Counted from the first letter of the stretch, positions 9,776 to 22,135 are shown. The stretch is DNA of 64,000 nt from Akanthomyces muscarius (GCF_028009165.1 NW_026611618.1:1364001-1428000), one strand, 5' to 3'. Numbers and translations are program-made. The notes: generated by a model not told the origin, from the sequence alone.

Positions 9776-11580
9776 CAAGAGCTCGCCCATCGACAATCTG
9801 ATTTTTACTAGCCATTCGCCGAGATGGCGGAAGAGATTTACCGATTTTGGTTTACGATCGAGGATGGCGAGCTTAATTGTTGCTTATTTTCCGTGTAAGT
9901 CGTGGGGGAGCGATTCGGGCGAGCATCGGCCGAGGCTAGGCAGACATATTCGGCGAAAGTCGCAGTGGGCTGGGCTCCGCGAGAAGGTTTCGAATACAAC
10001 CTCTCGGCCATTGTTGAAGTAAGCTCAACGTAAAGAAAACTGATAATACCGAGATGATGAGTCACTGTGCAGTCGGGCAGCCGAGCATGGTGGGTGATTT
10101 TTCGGGTGCCTGCATCACTGGGAGCTGGAAGAATAGGTACGCCGAGAGTGCCCTGTAGCTGCCCTGGTAGGGGCTGCTGCAGCTACGAGTAGATGGCACA
10201 GCGACAGTATCAATATTTACTCGTCGCCGTCGTAAAATCACCCTCGACTTCAAGTCCAAGGCATGATGTCAGCCTCGACTCTTCAGACACTTGTAATTAA
10301 AATACAGTTTGACAGGGGCAAGCACAAGAAGCGCACAGGATGGCTACAATTTCCCACTTTGGGGCGGCCGAGGCCGTGGCACCGCGGCATGGCCCGCTGA
10401 GCTTATCTCTGCATCAAGGCACAGCAGCGAATGTCGTGCAGCGCCAAGTCTTGATGTGGACAGGAAATAAGAACGAAAGAAAGGGGACAATGGCTAGAAA
10501 AAGAAAAGAAAAGAAAAACGAAACCTGCGTCGTGTGCTAGTTACCGCTGCGCCTCTGCCATGCATCCGACGCGTCCGCAGCAGAAAACTAGAAGAAAAAA
10601 ACAGGTCAACGGCTTCCCGCTAGCAGGGGGACCAGCGCGACAGAGCCGCACTAGTAGTTCTAGGGGAGGGGCCGCCGATCAAGCTTTTGCCTCGTGGGCG
10701 CGCCGCAAAAAATGCGGTTGTCTGTAGCGTCCATTTTAGCTGAAACAAAAACTTGGCACAAAAAAAAAAAAAATTGGTTTGCCGCAATGGGTGATGGAGC
10801 TTTCATCTGGGGAAAATCGACACAGGCGTGGATAATTGTCGAGACACCTTGCAGGTACCCGTAGACTGCTGTGGTGGGCCGGAAGAATGGAACGTGCATG
10901 CCAGCCAAGAAACGTTGTGTGACGGTGGCGCTGGCAACTGGTTCGGGGCCCCCAATTCGTTACCTAGTTACTTGGTATTATTAGGTAAGTACTGGCTGGT
11001 AGAAGAAAAAGCAGCGACAGAAAACCCGGCTTGTGAATCCTGGCTTGGTCTCTTGAGCGGGCCGCGTAAGACAGCCCCCCCCAAGATGCCGGCGCTCCGT
11101 CCATTGCATTGCATTTCCCAAGTTTCTTGTTTCTTTTCCATAATTCGCAAAGAGCAGGGCTTGTGCACTACTGAGTATTCAGCCTTCAGCCGCTTGGCTG
11201 CTGCAGCATCAAAGCATGCATGCGCAAGCCCGCAAGTCGATAGCCACCCACACCGGGCATAAAACATGCCAGTCGACGTCACCCTTTCTCGCTCCGCCGA
11301 TCCAAGCAGCAACTGCATCCTATCCAAGAACGTGCCCATCTTGTCATTTCCTGCATCGAATTTATCCCCGTTCTCCTCTTTTTCTTGTGCCCATAGTGCA
11401 TCGCCATTAATCACAAACCCCTCTCTTCCCTCTTCTCCTTCTCCTCCTTCCCTTTGTCCACGCGTCTTTGACATTCCGTTCAGATTTGCCCAACATCACC
11501 ACCATCTATCATACAAAACGGGGGGGTTTTTTTTTTTTTTTGGACTTTTGTTGCATACCCAATTTTATGCCGCCATCATC
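9776..11580. other. Long intergenic region (divergent promoters)
   Basis: This lies between two divergently transcribed genes (MFS permease, minus; DUF3431-like, plus). No supported gene is seen. It contains an A-run at 10758-10774 and, close to the plus-strand gene, a pyrimidine-rich stretch (11390-11460) and a G7-T16 run at 11521-11542 that likely lie in the leader of the next gene. Confidence 0.5.
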
Positions 11581-12776
11581 ATGCTCCTAAGACGCGGCCA
11601 GAACCGTTGGCTCGTCTTTTGCGCCGCCTTTGTCGCAGCCTTTTTGTTCGTCGCCTACTATGGCGACCACTTGGCCACGCTCCGCCGCATGACGTCGTCA
11701 GCCTCGTCGTGGTCGCAAACGCACTCGGCCACGACGCTATCAAAACTACAACCGCAGCACAATGGCGACGCCCAGCTCGAAATCGTCGTCGCGACGACAA
11801 AGCACGAAAACGTCACCTGGCTGCACGACTACCTGCTCGATTGGCCCAAGAACATCTACGTCGTCGACGACAAGGGTGCTCCGCTGACGGTCCCCAAAAA
11901 CAAAGGCCGCGAGGCCATGGTTATCCTCACGTACGTTGCAGACAAGGAAGAAGAACATGATGAAACCCCTTTCAGAGGAGTCGTCTCTTCTTCAATCATC
12001 CATTCGCACGGCCAAACTCCAACCAAGTCTTCAACGCTAACCCTTGTCCTCGTCCAGGTACATTATCGATCGCTACGACACCCTCCCCGCCAACATCCTC
12101 TTCCACCACGCCGAGCGCTTCCAGTGGCACAACGACGACCCCGACTACGACGCCCTGCAGCTGCTCAAGCGCTTCCGCGTCGCCCACCTCCAGGAGCAGG
12201 GGTACGTTAACCTGCGCTGCGCCTGGGTCCTCGGCTGCCCCGTCGAGATCCGCCCGCTCGCCGACGCCCAGGCCGCGCCCGACGCCAACGGCATTCCCCA
12301 CGCCAAGCACATCTACGCCCAGGCCTTCGCCGACCTCTTCCCCGGCGTCGCGCTGCCCTCCGAGGTGGGCGTGCCCTGCTGCTCCCAGTTTGGCGTCACG
12401 CGCGAGACGGTGCGCGCGCGGCCCCGCGACGACTACGTCCGCTTCCGCGAGTGGCTGCTGGCGTCCGAGATGCAGGATGCCATCAGCGGCCGTGTGTTTG
12501 AATATGGATGGCATAGTATGTTATTTCCGCTCGAGCCCCCACCAAAAACACAAGTATGCTAATTTGCTTTGTGTAGTAATTTTCAACAAGGAAGCCGTGC
12601 ACTGCCCGCACGCAGGTGACTGCTACTGCAAGCAGTACGGCATGTGCGACAGGCGCGACTGCGACAAGGAGGGCTGCCCGGGGCAGTATCATCTTCCAAA
12701 GTACTCTAATCTACCGCAGGGCTGGCCCATGATTGGTTGGGATGGCGAGGACAGACACTGGAGCGGCGAGCTCTAG
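11581..12776 (+). CDS. DUF3431-family type II membrane protein
   Basis: Exons 11581-11930, 12058-12515 and 12577-12776 give 335 residues. The ATG at 11581 is followed by a short basic tail and a single hydrophobic anchor (WLVFCAAFVAAFLFVAYY, about residues 10-27), so the bulk should face the lumen of the secretory pathway. Family-like features include LEIVVATTKHENVTWL, DWPKNIYVVDD, TYIIDRYDTLPANILFHHAERFQWHNDDP and a Cys-rich C-terminus with FGVTRE and AVHCP. These match fungal DUF3431 proteins, which look like lumenal enzymes, perhaps glycosyltransferase-related, but no activity is established. The last exon adds a Cys-rich tail (CPHAGDCYCKQYGMC). Splice phases close at both introns, the first containing a CTAAC branch point. 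Confidence 0.85.
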
Positions 12777-13538
12777 GCTCGGCTCTCTGGGACGACAAAA
12801 GGCTTTGTGTGTTTTGACTATGGTTTGGGTTGGGTTTTGGCTGGACTGCATTATTTGGGGCGTTTTTTTCTTTTCTTTACGGATCTTGTTTCGGGTTCCG
12901 CCGTACATTACTGAAACCTGTTATAAACGGAACATTCATTTATACAATAATTTCTGACCTCTTGCGTTCAGTCCCCATTGTTCAGACGTGGGGTTGTAGT
13001 CGGCGAGACACTGCTCAGCATCGGAAAACTGCTCTGTCATGTCTTCAAATGCAGTCCCGCTGTTCGAAGTGGACAAATGCATACCGTGGCTGGACTTTTT
13101 TCTTTTCTTTCCTTTGTGTGCAGAGATTCTATGCTCACAGCCCACGCCAGGAGTAACTTCATCGAGCCTGTCTAAGCCAGCAGCGGACGGCCTCTCCCAG
13201 CCGAGTCCCGTCCAACTCGAGCAGCGTACAGCGGACAACGTCGTACTGCAGCAGACAACACAACGATGCATGACCAGACGGTCTGAAACTACAGGCCGCC
13301 GCCAAAGACGGATACTCTCCTCAGCCTCGAGGGCATTTTGCGATCTTTGCGGTCGTACAAGTCACACAGACCCAGCACACCACGCAGGCTGCAACGGCTT
13401 TGTGCTGCCCCACCACCTCTGCGAATGCGCCAAGCACCAAGTTTCCGACTCCCAACATCACGTCTCTCTACCTGGTTCTCATCTCATTCGCCCTCGGCAT
13501 CGGGCTCCCGTTCGCAAGACTAATCCGAACGCGCGAAA
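12777..13538. other. Intergenic between DUF3431-like gene and MED22
   Basis: No coding sequence recognised. The open frames here (13039-13572, 13338-13523) have no motif and overlap the MED22 start region in other frames. The stretch should hold the 3' end of the upstream gene and the MED22 promoter. Confidence 0.45.
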
Positions 13539-14214
13539 ATGGAACGCTCGCAGCCGGCGTCCTCCAACTTGATGGGTACGTCCTTTGGCTAGCCACAATT
13601 GACAAACATACACACACACACACACACACATGGCACGCGCGCGCGCTCTCATGACAGCCTGGAACCTGGCGAATTGCTAACCTCGCCCCGTTCTCACGGG
13701 CTGCAGAGACGCACAACCGCCTCATTGCCGCCATCCTCACGCACTACCGCACGCTCATGATGCTCGCGACCGTGCAGGCCGAAAACGACGACGAGAATCC
13801 GACCCCCGAAGCCATTGCCGTCGCCGGCATCTCCATGAAGCAGGAATTCGACGGCCTGGTGAGAACCCAACCCCCTTTTTTTTTTGTGTGCAACTTGAAC
13901 CCATCAAGTGCCGCACCTACCTTCTTTTTTAAACATTGCTGATGAAAATCCACAAGTACTCGTCGGTCAAGGAGCTCATCACCCTCTCGCGCAAGATCAA
14001 GGAGCTGTGGGTGTTTGGCGCCCTCGGCCAGCAGGACCCCTCGCGCGCCGCCCGCGAGGTCCGGACCGAGCGCGACGTCGCCGCCGTCGCCGAGCTGCTC
14101 AACGGCATCGAGGCGGCCAGGATGCGCGCCCTGGCCGAGGGCCACGGCGGCGCGTGGGAGCCGCTGCGCAAGGAGGACGTGCAGGCGCTGCAGGCGCTGG
14201 CGGGTAAGCAATAA
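13539..14214 (+). CDS. Mediator complex subunit 22 (MED22/Srb6-like)
   Basis: Three exons, 13539-13575, 13707-13858 and 13957-14214, give 148 residues beginning MERSQPASSN. The core reads HYRTLMMLATVQAENDD, then EAIAVAGISMKQEFDGL, LSRKIKELWVFGALGQ and a helical C-terminus. This is the pattern of fungal MED22, a small coiled-coil head-module subunit of Mediator that helps connect regulators to RNA polymerase II. The first intron carries a CA microsatellite. The stop at 14212-14214 lies directly after a GTAAGC word, so a further 3' exon cannot be excluded. It is convergent with PUS1 downstream. The alternative is another small helical protein, but the ELWVFG block argues for MED22. Confidence 0.75.
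13608..13630. repeat. (CA)n microsatellite in MED22 intron 1
   Basis: About eleven CA dinucleotides, nearly uninterrupted, lie inside the first intron (13576-13706). Confidence 0.9.
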
Positions 14215-14560
14215 CGAACAAGCAGGTGGGAACATTGGGCGGGCGTTGTGGTGTTTTACTTGCTGTTGGGCAACGACTTTTTTTCTTTCGTTCCTTTCGT
14301 GATGGTTTTTTTTTTTTTTCGGATCGTTCACAGGGGCATGGATATACCCCCGCGCATATAAAGATGCTCAATACACAAAATAAAAGAGGAAACAAGGTCA
14401 TGCGCTGATGTGATTTGGCCAAACACGCTGTACATTTATTATCAAATAACAAGAAATACACATGGTGGATCAAGGGCAGGTCATGTCGTGATGTGGTTTG
14501 ATCAAACACGCTGTTGATTTTATAAACGCCAGAAATTCTACAGGAATCGGGATATCTACT
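14215..14560. other. Convergent 3' ends of MED22 and PUS1
   Basis: This non-coding stretch between two converging genes contains T-runs (14306-14320) and an AATAAAA-type word near 14379 that may serve as a poly(A) signal. No other feature is seen. Confidence 0.5.
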
Positions 14561-16480
14561 CTATCCCTGACCACCGTCGGGATCCTCCTCGTCTTCGTCG
14601 CCGAGCTGCTTGTCCACGTTTTCCGACTTGCCGCCGCTCTCTTCCTTGTTAATCTCAGCCACCTTGAGACCGCCAGCCGTCAGCCACAGGAAGTGGTTTG
14701 CCTTGAACTGATCAATCTGGTTGAAAAAGGCGTGGAACCTAGTACAAAACTTTGTTAGTCCATTATCCCCTTGTCCATGAGACATATGCAACATGCGGGG
14801 GGCAGACTCACGTATTCTCCTTTTCCTCTACGTCAAAGATGCGCTGATAAATCTCCTTGTCCTTGAACGCGCCCATCTTGTCCGCGTACCTTTCAAAGTC
14901 AATCTCCGCGCGGCCCAGGTTGTCCGACGCGCGGCGGTTGTAGTTTCCAAACACGGGGTGCTCCAGCAGCAGGCCCAGCCCGGGCGCCTTGGGGATGGCC
15001 ATCTTGTTGTCGCGGTAGCTCTCGTCCATGCGGTCGAGCGGCGTGCCGCAGCGCACCATCAGGCTCACCAGCCCGACCATCTTGCGGATCTGGTGCATCA
15101 TGAAGCTCTGCCCGTGCACCTTGAGCGACAGCCACTCGGTGTTGTTGATGATGACGGGCGTGGGGTTCACCTGGAACGACTTGATGGTGCGCTTGGCCGA
15201 CGGGTCGCCGTACGGCTTCTGCACCGTGTAGTTGTGGAAGTTGCGCGTGCCCACGTACTTGTTGAGCGCGTCCTGCAGGCGCGCGCGGCGCTCCGGCGTG
15301 ATGCGGTACCGGCGCTTCGCGTTGATGTAGGCGGCCTTGATGTCGCGCAGGGCAAAGTCGACGGGGCCGAGCTCGCGGCCCTTGGGCTTGGCGCTCGTCA
15401 GCACGACGGGGTTCTCCGCGGCGGGTTTCGGCTCGGCAGCGGCGGTCGACGGGGCTTCTTGCTCAGCGGCGGCGGGTGCGTCGTTCTTGGCCTCGTCCTT
15501 GGCCGCCGCCTCTTCCTTTTCGGCTTCGGGGTCGTCCATCGAGTGGATGCGCTCCAGCACGGCGGCGCGGACCTCGGGCTCTAGCTTGGCGAGGATCGGC
15601 TTGATGTCGTTCTCCTCGACCTCTGCCCAAAAGTTCTTGACGTCGGCCATGTTGGCGTGATATTGGTCCTCGTACCCGTATTCCTTGTTCAGCTCGACGA
15701 GCTTCTGGCCCAAAAAGGTCTGTGGGTGGGGAGGGAGCAGGCAGTAGCTGGGCAGCAGGTACTCATAAAAGCGAGAGTCGCAGTACTGGTAGCAGTTGAA
15801 GCTGTTGTTGGTGCGCTGGATGCCCCAGATGCGGATCTGCTCGGGGAGCGCCTCGTTGATCTTCTCCACAATGTCCTCGTCCTCGATGATGAGCTTCAGG
15901 CTGATGACATTGCCCGCGGCGTGGACGCCCTTGTCGGTGCGCGCGCAGCGGGCCAGGCTCGACTTGCGGGGGTCGTCGGCGTTGGCCTTGGAGATGGCAC
16001 CGGCCTTGATGAAGGCCTGGAACAGGTCCCTCTCGATCGTGGGCTCGTCGCCGTTGACCTGCATGCCCTTGTATCCCGTGCCGCTGTACCCAATCATGAC
16101 CGCCACCTTGCGCTTGGGTCGTCGCTCTTCGGCCGCGATTTCGTCCTTGGAGAAGGGATTCTTGGCCTCGATGACCTCGCCCGCGGAATCTACCTTGCGT
16201 CGCTTGTACTCGCGCCAGTCGTTGGTGCCTTCACGCTTCTCGCCACGCTTGCCACTACGACCTGTTAGTCTCCTCGGTTGGCGCGGTGTACTCGAAAAGC
16301 AGTGAATTCAAAATGTCGGGGTAGAACTTACTCCGACGACTTGCCGCCACGGCCCTTTTTACCACGCTGGTTGTTGCTGTTGAAGCGAGAGCCTCCGAAA
16401 CGCTGCTTACGGTCCTGGCCTGCATTGCTCCCGCCACCCGCGGACGGGTTCGCAGAAGAAGACTCGCCGTTTGTCGCCAT
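14561..16480 (-). CDS. PUS1: tRNA pseudouridine synthase, Pus1 type (TruA family)
   Basis: Exons 16480-16332, 16254-14812 and 14738-14561 give 589 residues. The N-terminal 95 residues are Gly/Asn/Lys-rich and basic (RKQRFGGSRF, KRGEKRE), suiting nuclear import. The TruA-like catalytic fold follows, with GYSGTGYKGMQ and the catalytic Asp about residue 157 in RCARTDKGVHA. Further on are RFYEYLLP and FMMHQIRKMVGL, both typical of eukaryotic Pus1/Pus2. An insert of about 60 Ala/Glu/Lys residues sits near the middle, and the C-terminus is acidic. The enzyme converts selected uridines in tRNA, and some U2 snRNA and mRNA positions, to pseudouridine. The first intron was given the acceptor at 16256-16255 because only that one keeps frame. 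Confidence 0.92.
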
Positions 16481-16733
16481 GGTAGCATTGACTCTAATTT
16501 GGCAATGCAATGGGGAGCTTGGAACATGGCAGATCTAGATAAATCTTGAGAGAAGAGAATTTCTGAGTCCGCCGCGACTTTGTGGGGCAGTGGGGCGCTG
16601 CCTCCTCCAGCGGGCAGCATCACTAACACGACAACATGCAACGACACCGTTCAGATGAATATTATGCTGAATATAAATTGAGGATGTGCTCATCAATTTC
16701 ATACGAATTCCTATATGCCTTCATATTCTGACG

Positions 16734-18597
16734 CTACACCTCAACAACTGGGCCATTGTATTGTCTTTTGGCCAGTGCAAAGTAGTACACCACGCTGAAG
16801 ATGACGACAGCTCCCGTTCCCAAGCAAGAATAGTTCATAGTGTCAGCTTTGACCGGGGTTGCAGGAGGCCAAAAACTGAAAAACAAGACAAAGACCAGGT
16901 AGCAACAGGCAAACATGTTGTTCACTGTGCCCAGCAAGGCATTCATACGCCAAGGACCCCATACCAGACGGTCCGGTGAGAAAATCTCATCCTCGTCACC
17001 GCTCGGTTCAGCGATCGCACCAGTCATACGACGATGCAAAAGCAAAACGAGAACTACAAGGTAGGAAGCATATAGACACGAGATTGAGAGCGACAGCACA
17101 TCGTTGAGAGCCACAGCAGAGCCAATGTTGATGAGTGTGAGCAGACAAGTTATGACGGCGGTAATGGAGACTGCCCACACCGGAACTTGGCTTTTTGGGT
17201 TGACCTGCCTCGCTGTCAGTATACTTGTTTCAAAACCTAGCCAATATTCTTTGTCCTCCTCCTCCATATTTTAACTGGATACGTACCTTTGAGACAGTTC
17301 GCCAGAATGGGACGCCATGATCGCGCGCAAAGGACCACAAGACGCGCGATGCCGAGACGAAGAGACCAATCAAGGCACATGTTCCCATACTGAAAATGAT
17401 GGAACCCATGGCCGCAGCCCCCGCAACGGAGTTTGTGACGGCTTGGAAGACATCCAGCATGGGGAAAGCGGACTGGGGCTCGCCTTTGAGGCTAACGAGA
17501 CTGAAGCAGACGCCAATCAGCATTGCCAGACCGAGGGTACCGTTTAGCAAGATGCCGATGATCATCGATTTTGGGATCAAGGCAGAGGGGTTGTGGATTT
17601 CTTCGGCCAGCTATGGACAGTTAGCAAGTTTCCAGTCCGCGTCACAAAGCTATCGCGTACATGAAAAGCCGCATCGGCTCCTGTGTGCAGCAGTTAGTGA
17701 AAGGTGTTCAAGATGGCTTGGGAAAAGATCAAACTTACCAATAAAGGCAAAAGCATTGCCAATCATGCCAACCATGACGGAGATGCCCTGGTTCGGCCAC
17801 ATTCCGCCGTTGGTAAACGTGGTGAAGACGCTCGCCGCGTCGCCGTGCTCACCCATTCTCGCCAGCACAACCAAGATGCCAACGAAAGCGGTAATGTGCA
17901 GCACCAGGATGCAGATTTCAATCTTTGGCAGCAGGAAGTTGAGAAACACGGCCACGATCATGCAAAACGCCATGATGGCGATGCTGAGCAGCGTCTCCCG
18001 CCAGAGCGCGGGCACCCACGACGGCGTCGTCAGGACGGCGAGGGCCTGCAGCAGGCTGCCGGAGAGGTAGGCGGCCGAGGCGACGCTGCCCTGCCACCCG
18101 GCCGCCGTGACCCAGCCGGTGACGAAGCTGAGCAGGTTGCGGCTCCGCTTGGGCGCGAGCATGTAGACCCAGTGGTACTGCGCGGCCGCCGTGGGCGCCA
18201 TGGACACGACCTCGCACAGCGCGCTGAAAGTGCTTAGATTGCCGACCCAGATGACAATGTATGTGTAGATGAGGCCGCCAGGGCCGCCATTCTCGAGGCC
18301 TTGGGAGAAGAGGACGAGAGACGCCTCCCATGTGATTAGCACAGTGACGCTGAGACTGAGGATGGACCAAAAGCTAAAGTTGCGCTGCAATCACAATTTT
18401 TTTTCATTAGCCTCAAAACTACCACGGACTATCACCTGGCCTTCGCATTTGTGAGCTCTTACCTTCAGCACAGGCTTCTTGCCTAGCTTGAGAAGCTGGT
18501 CGCTGTCATTCACATCGCCGCGGTTGGAAATCTCGCTTTTGGTCGGTTCCGTCTCCACGTTGCTGTCTGTATAAAATATTTCTGGTTTGCCGGCCAT
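16734..18597 (-). CDS. APC-family amino acid / GABA permease
   Basis: Five exons: 18597-18463, 18384-17739, 17680-17661 (20-nt microexon), 17610-17287 and 17204-16734, giving 531 residues. After a polar N-tail of about 45 residues there are around twelve hydrophobic segments. Diagnostic stretches include ENGGPGGLIYTYIVIWVG, APKRSRNLLSFVTGWVTAAGWQ, GADAAFHLAEEIHNPS spanning the microexon, and ASRVLWSFARDHGVPFW. These identify the fungal amino acid/choline/GABA transporter group (Uga4/Hnm1-like) that moves amino acids or polyamines across the plasma or vacuolar membrane by proton symport. Which substrate is used is unknown. Gene orientation is tail to head with PUS1, whose start is about 250 bp beyond this gene's stop. 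Confidence 0.9.
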
Positions 18598-19387
18598 GAT
18601 GCTTGGGTGGCGGGTACGATCGGGGGGGCCAGAGAGGGGCGGCCGGTAAGTGTGAGATTTCCACAGTCGTTAGGATCAGATCAGATCTCGCTGTGGGGAA
18701 GAGGTAGTTACGAATAAAGGGGAATCGGCCGGGTCAAGCTCCAGACTGCACATCGCGGGCAATGTCTCGTTAAATATTGCGACCCGACGAAAATGGTGTG
18801 GTGAAACGGGACAGGGTTTACGTAGCGAGAAGGAGACGCGGTTTCACCCATTGCACAGCTCACGGACCCCCGGTGTGCCGCAGATAAGCCTATGTTCTTC
18901 CCCTTAGACGAGCCTGAAATGTAGAGGCAAGCCAAGCAGCCAAGCAGCGACCCTTTTTCCATGCTTATCAACTTAGAAGTGCTCGGCACTCCTCCCCCGC
19001 ATACAAAGGCCATAATAATAATGTGGCGCCAGCCACATAGTACCAGGGACAAAGTCGACGGAACGGCCAGCGTGTTTCCTATCTACTTGACAGAGTTCCG
19101 CCACCATAGTCCAGCCACCATACCATAGTCTAGACTTTCAAACAGAATAGCTATTTCCATTACCGAGCAGGGTCTTCCCATCGAAGGAGCCGACTTGCAG
19201 TAGATGGATGAGTATCTTTTTCTTATTTGTCTTTATTTTCAGGCTGTAGAGCTGTCCTTCGTAATCCTGACAAAAGTCCCCGATTTGACAGGCATATCAA
19301 GGCGGAGCCTAATATGTGTACTGGTGCAGCAGCCTTGGTGATCCGTCGTCATGACTAGCTCGAGCTACGCAGCCAAGAAACCCAAAT
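18598..19387. other. Intergenic: promoter of APC permease, 3' flank of SAICAR synthetase gene
   Basis: No open frame with coding character. Pieces such as 18708-19052 (minus) are out of context and lack conserved motifs. AGATCAGATCAGATCTCG near 18676 forms a short GATC/AGATCT-rich word cluster. Confidence 0.45.
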
Positions 19388-20820
19388 TTAGTTGTCCAGT
19401 CCACTTAAAGCCTGGTCAATTGTTTTACCAGTGAGCCTGATACGATGGTTATTGATGAGCTGAAAGTATATTCGCGAACGTGACATTCGGACAAGACTCA
19501 CTTTTGGAATACTTCCCTGTACTTACTTGTCGTCTCGGCGACGACATTGTCAGGAAGAACAACCTGGGAATTGTGACATGTCAGTGAAACTGTCTTCAAG
19601 GCCATCATGCAATCATGCTATGCACATACACCAGGCTTGCCCTTGAGACCGTTGGCGGTCAGGTAGTCTCGAATATACTGCTTGTCGTAGCTTGGCTGGT
19701 CCTTGCCCACCTGCACTGGAGCGGGCCAGAAGCGAGAGCAGTCGGGCGTCAGGACCTCGTCGACAAGGATAATTTCGTCCGTTGCCACATCGAGACCTAG
19801 ATTGTGCCAGAGGGCGTTAGCCAACATGGCGGGGGTGGGGGAGGGGGCCAGGACGGGCCGGAAATTTGCAGCAGTGGCAGTTCCGAGATTGCGCAGCTGC
19901 CTCTCTGCCACTCACCAAACTCCATTTTAGTGTCGGCAATAACAATTCCGCGTTCTAGCGCGTACGCATGCGCAGCCTTGTAGACTTTGAGGGCGAGGGC
20001 CTCAATCTGGTCGGCATATTTGTCGCCGATAATCTTGCGCGCCTGGGCGGGCGAGATGTTTTCGTCCTTTTCGCCGGCAGGGGCCTTTGTCGAGGGCTGT
20101 TTGACATTATTAGCTCTCTTGTTCGACCAGGTAAAGCTGCGGCACGGGGTCAGCCTTTACAGTGTAGATAGGGCCGCCGGGGAATTCCTGGCAGAGCTGC
20201 AGTCCCTCGGGCATGGCGATTCCGTGGACGGTTCCGCTCTTGGAGTATCTGCAGTAAGTTGTTAGGGTCGCGTGTGGCATTGAACATGCGGAGGAGGGCC
20301 GGCATCACTCACTCGCTCCATGCGGAACCCGTAATGTAACCACGGACGATCGCCTCGATCGGAAAGACTTTGAGGGAGCGGATTTGCATGCAACGACCGC
20401 GGAGAAGTGTGCGCTCTTCCGCAGTGATGACCTCTGGGGCTGTGGGAGGGCGCATGCTGATAACGTGGTGCTTGAGCTCGGGGACGCGCTCGCGGAGGAC
20501 GTCAAACCAATGCGCTATCTGTGAGTCAGCCTCGGTCAATCCATGTTGCGCGGCGATGGCATAGCCTACAAGACATTTGGCAAAGGATATGGCCCTTGTC
20601 AGGAACGCCGTTGGAGAGAATCTCATCATAGGCCGAGATGCGGTCGGTCACGGCCATGAGCAGCGACGAGTCATTAATCTTGTACAGCTCGCGTACTTTG
20701 CCGCTATGCGAGTGTGTCAGTATAGTCGCATATCTCACATAGTCGCCATCCATCAGGTACTCACCTGGCCACGAGGGGCAGCGACTGCAGCTCGACAGTC
20801 GTGATGCCGGCACCAGTCAT
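19388..20820 (-). CDS. ADE1: Phosphoribosylaminoimidazole-succinocarboxamide synthase (SAICAR synthetase)
   Basis: Eight exons: 20820-20765, 20703-20570, 20514-20313, 20248-20161, 20096-19916, 19796-19630, 19563-19502 and 19436-19388. They splice to 312 residues, the usual length of monofunctional fungal Ade1. The protein starts [16 protein letters not shown]. Family motifs are [10 protein letters not shown] (nucleotide-binding), [34 protein letters not shown], then the Lys/Asp-rich DTKMEFGLD and [16 protein letters not shown]. It joins CAIR with aspartate using ATP to make SAICAR, step seven of de novo purine synthesis, in the cytosol. The gene is unusually intron-dense for this window. The last exon was found from the closing KLTGK tail. 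No regulatory site is evident upstream. Confidence 0.95.
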
Positions 20821-21232
20821 TGTGACGAGAGGGCGGCTTGCGGCGGGGTTGCTTGGAGGGGTGTTTGCGCGGTCGCGGGCTGGACCAACAGGGGAAATGG
20901 CTTGCTGATAGCTATGCGGGTGCCTCCAAGGGTTTTCCAATCAGTTCAGCGGTCGATAAGCTGCCCAGGAGTCTGTCATCAATGGATATTATGGTCAAAA
21001 TTTCCAGAGCGATAACTTTTTTTTCGCAGTACCCGCGAGCGCCCGCGCCGCCTTCGGATCATGGCGGGGCAAGTCGCTGTGGTTCAAGCAAGACTCCACA
21101 GGGCTGGGTCGAAATTATTACATACATATTTAAATCACGATAAAGTCGATAAACTCGCTGTCGGTCATTGTCAATTAAATTCGTGATAGCATGTATCTCA
21201 CACTGATAACACACCAAAAGCTTTCGCAGTGC
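20821..21232. other. Intergenic: promoter of SAICAR synthetase and 3' flank of membrane-protein gene
   Basis: 412 bp between two minus-strand genes. No gene seen. It has no obvious Gcn4/Cpc1-type TGACTCA site close to the ADE1 start. Confidence 0.45.
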
Positions 21233-22135
21233 TCATCCGCAGCGCCACTTCCATCCGTCTTCCAGTCCGTCAATGCCCGGCCCGCCATCCTCGCTACAGG
21301 ACAGTGCGCAGCGATAGCCCAGCTTGTTGCTCGACACTCTATAGGAAGTTCTGGCAATCACACAATCTTTCAAAGAATGTAGCGATACATCCACAATACT
21401 TTCTTCGGCTGTGGCATTCTGTGCCGGCTTGAACGGCACTGTCAGGCCGCAGAGATTGGGCTCGCTGGAAGATGTACCAGTCGGCCCTTGGGATGTGTGA
21501 GTGATAGAAGGTGTGATGTATGGACAGCTGTATGTCGAAAGGATTGTACCAGTTGGCCTCGCGATGCTATTGTGTGTCAAGGCCGTCTGGTTTGCGGCGA
21601 GGGTTGCCGACGGGGCTGTCGACGTGGTCCGGGCATTCATATTCTCAACCATCATAGTGTATCTCGTACCGTTAGCACTAATATGACGTGTTAGTCTAAA
21701 GGCGCTAGTATTCTACCGAGTCCAAATTCAATCGCATAAAGTAGTCGATGCTTACCTATGGGCTGCTGCCTCCTGGGCGTCTTTGTTGTTCAGCTGCGTG
21801 TCGTGTATTCGGCCGACCACGGCAGCGACAATGAGGCACACGATAAAGGCAATGAAAATTGATGTAAACAGTCGTATTATAAGCGTTTTTCTTGGCAGAG
21901 GTTCTCCGTGCCTTTTTTCTCGCCCAAAACCATCATCGTGGTACAGTGGTGGCTCGGCCAACACGTCCTCTCCGTAGGGCGGCGGCTGGTTTCGCGGGCT
22001 GGGAGGAAGACTCTCGGCCAGAGTGGTGTCGCTCGATGCGTAATGATGTGTCGCTACGCGGACCTGGGGATATGCACCCAGTCGGGTGCCAGAGACCGTC
22101 GGGGACGAGGCTGCTGAAGATGATCGACGACCCAT
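21233..22135 (-). CDS. Single-pass membrane protein of unknown function
   Basis: Exons 22135-21756 and 21677-21233, 274 residues. The first about 85 residues are polar and Ser/Pro-rich (MGRRSSSAASSP, NQPPPYGEDV), ending in a basic KTLIIR stop-transfer flank. One strong hydrophobic helix follows (LFTSIFIAFIVCLIVAAVVG, about residues 88-107), then a Thr/Ser-rich, N-glycosylation-site-containing and Cys-containing C-terminal half. Topology is therefore probably cytosolic N-terminus and extracellular or lumenal C-terminus. The architecture recurs in ascomycete hypothetical proteins, but I recognise no named domain. The intron (21755-21678) contains a CTAAC branch point and TTAG acceptor, and phases close. 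Function unknown. Confidence 0.65.
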
